DNA from: JBQTHI01 sp052390035 | GTDB lineage: Bacteria; Actinomycetota; Acidimicrobiia; Spongiisociales; ZC4RG35 | DNA length: 9,157 nt | Direction: 5' to 3' | Assembly (NCBI GenBank): GCA_052390035.1 | Contig: JBQTHI010000033.1 | Span: 1-9,157, forward strand | Shown here: positions 1-5,125 of the stretch, in pieces | How the letters are laid out: every line of letters begins with the position of its first letter | How positions within the stretch are numbered: position 1 is the stretch's first letter | Position numbers and translations under genes: made by a program | Notes under the pieces: model-generated | Database searches by the model: none | Told to the model about the DNA's origin: nothing | Seen by the model: only the letters and a program-made list of their open reading frames with translations

Positions 1-2
1 CG

Positions 3-122
3 GTGGCCGCCGCCGATGCTTTTGCCGTGGTACCGGAAGGTTCAGCCCGGGTGGAAAGAGGCGAGCCGGTCGTTCTAGAGATGTTCCGCTGGCCCGAGGA
101 AAGGTCGATCGATGAGTTATGA
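3..122 (+). CDS. moeA: Molybdopterin molybdenumtransferase MoeA / gephyrin-like Glp, C-terminal end (partial)
   Basis: The frame is open from the first bases of the window and stops at TGA 120-122, giving the last 39 residues of a protein whose start lies outside. The peptide contains AFAVVPEG followed by RVERGEPVVLEMF. This matches the usual end of MoeA domain IV, where an 'N-ala-leu-ala-val-ile-pro-glu-gly' strand precedes a turn and a final 'G-x-x-V-x-V' strand. MoeA inserts molybdate into adenylylated molybdopterin in the cytoplasm. The stop overlaps the moaC start by 11 bases, so the two are probably translationally coupled. With a GlpR-like gene two genes downstream, this copy may be the gephyrin-like Glp of Actinobacteria rather than a housekeeping MoeA; 39 residues cannot decide that. 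The family call rests on the motif and the moaC neighbour. Confidence 0.72.
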   Translation: MAAADAFAVVPEGSARVERGEPVVLEMFRWPEERSIDEL

Positions 123-588
123 AGTGAAGTTGCCCCACCTGACTCCCAAGGGCGATGTGCACATGGTCGACGTATCGGACAAAGAGTCAACGTCGCGCAC
201 CGCGATCGCCGAAGCACTTGTCCAGCTTCCGGATGCGCTGGCGGAGCGGCTCTTCTCCGGTGACCTGCCCAAGGGCGACGCCTTGGGAGCGGTTCGCCTG
301 GCCGGGATCATGGGAGCAAAGAAGACATCAGAACTGATTCCGCTTTGTCACCCATTGCCCATCGACGCGGTGACCGTGGAAGTCGACCGCGCCGCCGACG
401 GAGCCCGGATCACCGCCACCGTACGAACCACCGGGCGGACCGGAGTGGAGATGGAGGCCCTCACCGCGGTGACCGTGGCGGCGCTGACTCTCTATGACAT
501 GGTGAAGGGGCTTGAAAGGGGGGTGGTCATCGGACCTGTCTCATTGGTGAAGAAGACCGGTGGACGTTCCGGAAGCTGGGAACGCTGA
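112..588 (+). CDS. moaC: Cyclic pyranopterin monophosphate synthase MoaC
   Basis: This 158-residue protein is the normal full length for MoaC, which works with the radical SAM enzyme MoaA to convert GTP (via 3',8-cyclo-7,8-dihydro-GTP) into cyclic pyranopterin monophosphate, the first step of molybdenum cofactor synthesis. Family hallmarks are all present: HMVDVSDK near residue 17, GDLPKGD with Lys54, ELIPLCHPLPI with His80, GVEMEALTAV with Glu113 and Glu115, LYDMVKG with Asp129 and Lys132, and a C-terminal KTGGRSG. These correspond to the catalytic-pocket residues known from the E. coli enzyme. GAGGAAAGG at 96-104 lies 7 bases before the ATG and supports this start, although the ATG is inside the upstream moeA reading frame. 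The gene looks intact. Confidence 0.97.
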   Translation: MSYEVKLPHLTPKGDVHMVDVSDKESTSRTAIAEALVQLPDALAERLFSGDLPKGDALGAVRLAGIMGAKKTSELIPLCHPLPIDAVTVEVDRAADGARITATVRTTGRTGVEMEALTAVTVAALTLYDMVKGLERGVVIGPVSLVKKTGGRSGSWER

Positions 589-610
589 CAGTGGTTGTCT
601 CGCGCGAAAA

Positions 611-632
611 CCCGGGCTACTCTCCCCCCGGG
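611..632 (+). other. Inverted repeat between moaC and the glpR-like gene
   Basis: CCCGGG at 611-616 and again at 627-632 can pair as a 6-bp GC stem with a 10-base loop. It sits in the 64-base gap between the moaC stop and the next start. No T-run follows, so it is not a convincing terminator; it may be chance in GC-rich DNA or a weak mRNA structure. Confidence 0.25.
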
Positions 633-652
633 CAAAGGGCCTTCCAAAATTT

Positions 653-1093
653 ATGGTCACACCACTGATAGTTGCTGGGCTTGTCATTGCGGCGGTATGG
701 GGGCTCTACCTGTTGCCCGGCATGTTCGGCGAACGGCGGACAACTCCACTGAACTCGACCGAGGAGTTCGACCGGCTAACCCGTTTGATGGCGGATGTGC
801 AGCGACGGAGCTACGACGCCAAGATTTCCTCGGCTCGCGACCTGGTGAGGGTGCGCCGTCGCCGGACGGTGTTCGTAATGGCCGGAATAGCCGTCGTCAC
901 CCTGGTTGCCGCCTGGCGATTCGGATCACTCAATTGGTTGCTCCTCCACCTGGGAATCGATGCCTGCCTTGCCTGGTACCTGGCCATGCTGGCCCAGATC
1001 CGCCAACGCCATGCACACCGGGTGGCCAGTCGCTACTCCGCCGACAGCCGCGAATGGGACGAATCCCCGGTAAAGGTCGTCTCGCAGAGCTAG
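653..1093 (+). CDS. glpR: Small membrane protein, GlpR type (gephyrin-like molybdotransferase receptor)
   Basis: This is a 146-residue protein. An N-terminal transmembrane helix (about residues 4-23, ending WGLYLLPG) is followed by a short charged cytoplasmic stretch with STEEFDRLTRLMADVQRR, then RVRRRR. Two further helices follow (about 72-90 and 94-116, separated by a short turn), then a charged tail starting QIRQRHAHR. This layout matches the actinobacterial GlpR family: one N-terminal helix with a W-x-x-Y-L-x-P motif, an S-x-x-F segment, an Arg cluster, and a C-terminal helix pair ending in Q-x-R-R. In Corynebacterium the GlpR receptor binds the MoeA-like Glp at the membrane and links it to FtsZ and polar growth. 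The moeA/Glp-moaC context agrees. ATG 653 is preferred over the in-frame ATG 560, because the extra 31 residues are hydrophilic, precede the helix and mostly overlap moaC. No strong ribosome binding site is seen. Family assignment is from memory of the pattern. Confidence 0.65.
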   Translation: MVTPLIVAGLVIAAVWGLYLLPGMFGERRTTPLNSTEEFDRLTRLMADVQRRSYDAKISSARDLVRVRRRRTVFVMAGIAVVTLVAAWRFGSLNWLLLHLGIDACLAWYLAMLAQIRQRHAHRVASRYSADSREWDESPVKVVSQS

Positions 1094-1132
1094 AAACGGC
1101 GAGTCGGGGAACGACCACGGTCCCAGGCCTTC

Positions 1133-1138
1133 TACGAT
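1133..1138 (+). promoter_or_regulatory. Possible -10 element for tRNA-Ala
   Basis: TACGAT (TAnnnT form) ends 10 bases before the mature tRNA 5' end, a suitable position for a -10 hexamer of a tRNA gene. I see no clear -35 element at the expected spacing, so the call is tentative. Confidence 0.3.
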
Positions 1139-1148
1139 TGGTTCGTCC

Positions 1149-1222
1149 GGGGGTGTAGCTCAGCCCGGCAGAGCGCTTCCCTCGCACGGAAGAGGCCCGG
1201 GGTTCGAATCCCCGCACCTCCA
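1149..1222 (+). tRNA. tRNA-Ala (anticodon CGC)
   Basis: A 74-base cloverleaf folds by eye. The acceptor stem is GGGGGTG (1149-1155) with CACCTCC (1215-1221). The D stem is GCTC/GAGC, the anticodon stem CTTCC/GGAAG, and the T arm CGGGG-TTCGAAT-CCCCG. The discriminator base is A at 1222. The anticodon loop CTCGCAC puts CGC at 1183-1185, which reads GCG (Ala). The acceptor contains G3:U70 (G1151 with T1219), the classic alanine identity pair, which independently confirms the charge. CCA is not encoded (CCC follows), so it must be added after transcription. The gene marks the end of the conserved block. Confidence 0.97.
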
Positions 1223-1232
1223 CCCAACAAGA

Positions 1233-1256
1233 GTCCTGCTGGGCGGGACCTTCTTC
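1233..1256 (+). terminator. Possible terminator hairpin after tRNA-Ala
   Basis: Bases 1233-1249 can form a 6-bp stem: GTCCTG pairs with CGGGAC (one T-G pair) around the loop CTGGG. CTTCTTC follows instead of a T-run. The location just after the tRNA suits a terminator, and actinobacterial terminators often lack long T-runs. Evidence is limited to the fold. Confidence 0.35.
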
Positions 1257-1352
1257 GATGTCGGCGGCAAAGGCGACAGCGCTGGGGACGCGGATTGGAC
1301 GCGGTTGTGCTCACCATCGGGTTGTACGGCTCCGGTAGGTGGGTGACAGTTT

Positions 1353-1366
1353 CGGGCCGCGGCCCG
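1353..1366. repeat. Perfect 14-bp palindrome CGGGCCGCGGCCCG
   Basis: The sequence equals its own reverse complement over 14 bases. It lies between GGGTGACAG (1341) and CCTGGGCGACAG (1370). It could be an operator, a remnant of a mobile-element end, or chance in GC-rich DNA. Confidence 0.4.
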
Positions 1367-1577
1367 GTTCCTGGGCGACAGTGGCTCGGGCGCCTGGGCG
1401 ACGCTCGTAGATCCTCGGCTTCGGTTTCACCTCTGAGTTGCGGAGGCTCATCCGGGGTGGCGGACCGCGGACGATGGTTTTCACTTCCCAGTAGGCGGCG
1501 GAACGCACTCTGTGGGCCGGGAGGTGCCATTGGCCTCTATCCGAGTGTCCCTTTCTGCGGCAATGGTTGTCCGGCTG

Positions 1578-1594
1578 GCAAGCGTCCCGCTTGC
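1578..1594. promoter_or_regulatory. Inverted repeat upstream of the PNPOx-like gene (operator or leader hairpin)
   Basis: GCAAGCG at 1578-1584 and CGCTTGC at 1588-1594 are perfect inverted copies separated by TCC. The repeat ends 17 bases before the AAGGAGG ribosome binding site and 31 bases before the start codon. That position suits either a repressor operator or an mRNA hairpin in the 5' leader. No regulator gene is nearby in the window. Confidence 0.4.
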
Positions 1595-1610
1595 AGCGTG
1601 AGTTTCTGGC

Positions 1611-1617
1611 AAGGAGG
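1611..1617 (+). promoter_or_regulatory. Strong ribosome binding site (AAGGAGG) for the PNPOx-like gene
   Basis: This near-consensus Shine-Dalgarno sequence lies 7 bases before ATG 1625. It fixes the start there rather than at upstream in-frame codons of the longer open frame. Confidence 0.8.
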
Positions 1618-1624
1618 TGCGGTC

Positions 1625-2208
1625 ATGACCACGACCGACCGCAAGGATATGAGAGCCGGTGCAGCAACTGAGGATGTGGCCCGGACGACAGGGGCAGACG
1701 AGGGCAAGACGGCAGTGTCTCGTCTCACCAGTGAGCAAGTTTGGGCAGAGGTGGCCAGGGCGTCTTTCGCCGTGCTCGGCTATGTCACCCCTTCGGGAGA
1801 GCCACGGTCAAGTGGCGTCGTCTACAAAACCGTGGGCGGACGGTTGTACGCGGCGGTTGCGCCGAACGGCTGGAAGGCGCGGCACATCGCGATGAGCGGC
1901 AGGGTCGCGGTGACGGTGCCGGTGCGCCGGGGCGGCTTTCTGGCGCTCATCGTGCCGATCCCGCCGGCAACGGTCAGCTTCCACGGGACTGCGATCGTCC
2001 ACCCGCCCCACTCGCCACAGGTTGACGGGCTTTGCAGGAGCTGGCACCTTTGCTACCTGCCGAGAGGCAGAACTCGGCTTCGATCATCGAGGTCGTCCCC
2101 GAGGGCACTTTCGTCACCTACGGGTTGGGCGTCTCCTTAATCCAGATGCGCGATCCGGCCGCCGCTTGTGCACGCGTAATTGTGGCTCAAGAAGCGAGGC
2201 CATCATGA
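1625..2208 (+). pseudogene. Pyridoxamine 5'-phosphate oxidase-fold (flavin/F420 split-barrel) protein, frameshifted
   Basis: The first 136 codons run in one frame. They carry a split-barrel beginning: SFAVLGYVTPSGEP, a GVVYK strand, LYAAVAPNGWKARHI and the strand RVAVTVPV. This is the pattern of PNPOx-like flavin- or F420-binding proteins, in which residues around the K-x-R-H-I segment contact cofactor. At about 2030-2034 the frame breaks. The continuation is in the next frame (LQELAPLLPAERQNSASIIE, then VVPEGTFVTYGLGVSL) and ends at TGA 2206-2208. Adding one T to the TTT run at 2031-2033 would join the halves as one protein of about 194 residues. The restored stop overlaps the next start as ATGA, strong support that this frame was the original. 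Unrepaired, translation runs off-frame to a stop at 2138-2140. Substrate is unknown. A sequencing error is the alternative to true decay. Confidence 0.75.
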
Positions 2209-3786
2209 CTGCTTCAGTCACCGAGGCGAAGAGCGGCCTATCGGTCAACGGATCAGTTCGAATCGATGAAATCGACATGAGGGCCATGGTGGCTGAGATG
2301 CTCAACCGCCACCCGGCCGTCGGTTTGGCGGTGGGAGTGGTCCACGACGGGCGCCTTGAGTTCTTCTACGGACATGGGGTGGCGGACATCGCGTCGAACA
2401 TACCGATTACCGAGGACACGGTCTTTCGGATCGCCTCGATCACCAAGACCTTCACGGCGATCGCGGCGATGCAGCTTTGGGAGCAGGGGTTGGTCGACCT
2501 CGATGCCCCCGCCAACAATTACCTGCGCGCCTACCAGCTGATCCCGGCCAAGGTTGGCTTCCGGCCCGCGACCGTTCGGCACCTTCTCACCCACACCGCC
2601 GGATCGCCGAAGTGCTCCGCCCCTCCGACCTGTTCAGGCGGCTCTTCGGAGAGACCGTGAAGGTGGGAGAGCTGCTGCCGTCCCTCGCCGAGTACTACCG
2701 AGGTGGTCTCGGCATCGACGCCGAGCCAGGCACCAGATGCACTTATACCGACCATGGGCCTACCACGCTCGGCCAGATCGTCGAGGACGTGAGCGGACAA
2801 CCCTTTGACCGCTATATGCGCGAGCACGTCTTCGGGCCGCTAGGTATGACTAACACCGACCTCGCCCGATCCGACGTGATCGGGTCGCGTCTCGCGACCG
2901 GATACGACATCCGGTCGGATGGGGCCAGGGTGGTCACCGATTACGAGGTCATCACGGCGGGAGGCGGCGGCGCCTACTCCACGCCCAGGGACATGGCCCG
3001 CTACGTAACGGCGCTCCTGGGCGGTGGCGCGAACGAGCATGGCTCGATCCTCAAGCCGACAACGCTCGCGACCATGTTCGAGCCTCACTACCGGCCGGAT
3101 CCCCGCATATCAGGCATCGGCCTCGCGTTCGACCGCTACGACTTCGGCGGGCATCTCGTCGTCGGGCACGGCGGGATACTTCCGGGTTTCAACTCGCAGA
3201 TCTTTGTGGCTCCTGACGACGGAGTCGGCGTCATCGCCTTCACCAACGGGGCTAGACAGGCGATGCTCTGGATGCCTGCCGAACTCAGTCGGGTACTCAA
3301 CTCGGTCCTCGGCGTTCGCGACGACGCACTCCGCACCGACGTGGCACAGCATCCCGAGATCTGGCACGGCCTTTGCGGTCGTTACCAGCTTCCTGGCAGG
3401 CTCACGGACGTACGCGCCAGATTGATGATGGGCGCCGGAGCCCAGGTCTTCGTCAGTGGTGGCGGGCTCGTGCTTCGGGTGTTGAGTCCATACTTGGGGC
3501 GCTGAGGGGCTTCCCGCTCCATCCTGACGACCCGAATGACCCGTACGTGTTCCGCATCGATCTCTCCGCGTTCGGGCTGGGCACGGCCCGTCTCGTGTTC
3601 AGCGACGGCACCGGCCCGGGCGCCACCGCCGTTCACTTGGCTCTGTTGCCGATGTCGCTCCACAAGCGACCCGCGACGAAACCATTGATGTCATTGCTCA
3701 ACCTGCTGCTTCCGTCGGTGCTCATCGCCACGACGGTACGTGTCTTTCGCCGGCGCATGAGAGCGTCGCATCACCGTCCGGCTTAG
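2205..3786 (+). pseudogene. Beta-lactamase-family serine hydrolase (class C / DD-peptidase fold), two frameshifts
   Basis: Three pieces in successive frames make one protein of about 527 residues. Piece 1 (2205-2603) has the nucleophile motif SITK (Ser78-Lys81 in FRIASITKTF) and HLLTHTAG. Piece 2 (2603-3496) has LFRRLFGETV, YTDHG at 2744 in the place of the usual YxN motif, GQIVEDVSGQPFDRYMREHV, FGPLGMTNTDL, and the third motif in VGHGGILPGFNSQIF. Piece 3 (3496-3786) has HPDDPNDPYVFRIDLS and a C-terminal hydrophobic helix (LMSLLNLLLPSVLIATTV) followed by Arg residues. Both breaks behave as one-base losses: an A near 2603 (GGATC for GGAATC) and a G in the run 3496-3499. The gene overlaps the PNPOx-like stop by ATGA. 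The family hydrolyses beta-lactams, peptides or esters; the substrate here cannot be told. As written it cannot make a full enzyme. Confidence 0.85.
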
Positions 3787-3791
3787 GGAGG
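3786..3791 (+). promoter_or_regulatory. Ribosome binding site (GGGAGG) for the aminotransferase gene
   Basis: GGGAGG begins within the serine hydrolase stop codon and lies 7 bases before ATG 3799. It supports that start and shows the two genes were read from one transcript. Confidence 0.7.
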
Positions 3792-3798
3792 TCAGGTC

Positions 3799-4933
3799 AT
3801 GTCGACGGAGCTGGAACCCAGAGAATTGAGCACGCTGAAGCGCGACGCCATTGACAACATCATTTTCCACGCGACGCCGAGGGAGTGGCTGAAGGCCGGT
3901 GGCCCGTGGGTGCTGGACCGGGGAGCGGGGGCGCTCCTCTACGACGCGGACGGCCGCGAGTACCTCGACGCGTTGTCAGGAGGCGTCTTCGCCGTGCTCG
4001 TTGGGTATGGTCGCGAAGAGATCGGGCGCGCGATGTACGACCGGGCGCTGCGGTTGAACTACACGAGCCCCTACGCGACGACCAGCGCTGTGACGATCAA
4101 GTTGGCGCGAAAGCTGGCCGAGATCACGCCGGGTGACCTTTCGGCGTCGTTCTTCTGCAACAGCGGCTCGGAGGCCGTCGAAGCCGCGATCAAGCTGGCT
4201 CGTCACTATCACCAAGCCAATGGTGAGGGCCGACGCTACAAGGTCGTGTCGCTCCGCCACGCCTATCACGGGTCGACGGTCGGAGCATTGTCGGCGACGG
4301 GCTGGAGCCCGCACTTCGGAGCATTCCGTCGTGCGGCCGATCCGGTCGTTCCCGCCGCCGGGTTCAGCAACGCCATGCCCCCGTACTGCTACCGATGCGA
4401 GCTCGGGCTGACATACCCTGCCTGCGGACTTACCTGTGCCACCACGATCGAGCAGGCGATCCTCGGATCCGGAACTGGTGTGAAGCGTCATCCTCGAACC
4501 GATCATGGGGACGGCCGGCTGCGTTATCCCCCCACCCGGCTGCCTGACCAAGGTTCGACAGATCTGTGACCACTACGGCATCCTGCTGATCTCCGACGAG
4601 GTGGTATGCGGGTTCGGCCGGACGGGACGGTGGTTTGGTGTCGACCATTTTGAAGTGGTTCCCGACATCATGGTGGTCGCCAAAGGACTCACCAGCGGAT
4701 ACGCACCGATGGCGGCCGCCATCGCCAGGCGCGAGATCGCAGAGAAAATCCCCATCTTCTTCAACGTGCACACCTACGGGGGACATCCGGTCTCCGCGGC
4801 GGCGGCGCTCGCCAACATCGGGATTATCGAACGCGAGGGTCTGGTCGAGAACGCGGCCGCAGTCGGCGGGTACATGCTCGAGTTGCTGGAGGGACTCCGA
4901 AGCCATCCCACCGTCGGGGATATCCGAGGGCTC
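3799..4933 (+). pseudogene. Class III PLP-dependent aminotransferase, frame-broken and missing its 3' end
   Basis: The 5' part (frame of 3799) has the fold-type I large-domain features: LYDADGREYLDALSGG, FFCNSGSEAVEAAIKLAR (phosphate-binding GSE), SLRHAYHGST, and a Cys-rich PYCYRCELGL-x-YPACGLTC segment. Recognisable protein then continues one frame over: VILEPIMGTAG, LLISDEVVCGFGRTGRW (PLP-contacting Asp at 4595), and MVVAKGLTSGY with the Schiff-base Lys codon at 4682-4684, then HTYGGHP. In that second frame TGA lies at 4481-4483. The simplest history is one inserted base near 4465 plus a nonsense change, with DPELV (4466-4480) before the stop and SVILEP after it. Similarity ends at VGDIRGL (4933), about 378 residues in, where the family normally has 430-460. 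The open frame runs on to 5026 with unrelated sequence. Amino donor is unknown; the enzyme would be inactive. Confidence 0.85.
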
Positions 4934-5052
4934 GCCGCGCTCTCGACCACATCGGCGATCGTGTCCATGAGCTCCTTTACTTGGACGCCTTCGTTCCCCG
5001 CGCCGGCGACGCGGGCCCATCCGTAAGGGTGCGGATGAGACGAGCTGCTTGA
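4934..5052 (+). pseudogene. Fragment of an alpha/beta-fold hydrolase
   Basis: In the frame ending at TGA 5050-5052 the sequence reads LDHIGDRVHELLYLDAFVPR followed by AGDA. This resembles the segment just after the nucleophile elbow in many actinobacterial alpha/beta hydrolases, typically 'D-R-V-x-x-L-V-Y-L-D-A-F-V-P-x-D-G'. Only about 35-40 residues remain. There is no start codon, nucleophile motif or catalytic His, and the 5' edge abuts the broken aminotransferase. It looks like the remnant left when a deletion or recombination joined two genes. The call rests on this one motif. Confidence 0.5.
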
Positions 5053-5114
5053 GCCAGACTCGGTCTTCGTCCGACCACGCACGATGGCGGCCTGCTTCAC
5101 TTCGCGGCGACGCC

Positions 5115-5121
5115 AAGGAGG
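5115..5121 (+). promoter_or_regulatory. Strong ribosome binding site (AAGGAGG) for the adenylate cyclase
   Basis: The consensus sequence lies 4 bases before ATG 5126. It selects that start over the in-frame ATG 5084, whose 14 extra residues would include the ribosome binding site itself. Confidence 0.8.
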
Positions 5122-5125
5122 ACAA

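Larger units (their letters stand above)
1257..1610. other. Gene-free stretch between tRNA-Ala and the decayed operon
   Basis: No coding region is convincing on either strand. Open frames here have unlike composition and no recognisable protein, and one reverse-strand frame is the familiar false ORF produced by translating a tRNA. The stretch holds a 14-bp palindrome (1353-1366), a repeated CCTGGGCGAC decamer (1370-1379 and 1393-1402) with a related GGGTGACAG at 1341, and the 7-3-7 hairpin at 1578-1594. It presumably contains the promoter of the following operon, but I cannot assign -35 and -10 boxes. Confidence 0.5.

Noticed and set aside
560..652. 31-residue N-terminal extension of the GlpR-like protein from ATG 560
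   Set aside because: It overlaps the end of moaC, is hydrophilic, and would displace the N-terminal membrane helix expected at the very start of this family.
1132..1530. Reverse-strand 132-residue open frame across tRNA-Ala, ending with AGIRTPGLFRAREALCRAEL
   Set aside because: The AGIRTPG-type peptide is a well-known false protein made by translating the reverse complement of a tRNA gene; the rest has non-coding composition.
4774..5125. Reverse-strand VKELMDTIADVVESA, resembling the C-terminal helix of class III aminotransferases, as if the missing end were inverted
   Set aside because: Sequence before and after it in that frame does not match an aminotransferase, and the forward strand at the same place gives a better match to an alpha/beta hydrolase; treated as coincidence.
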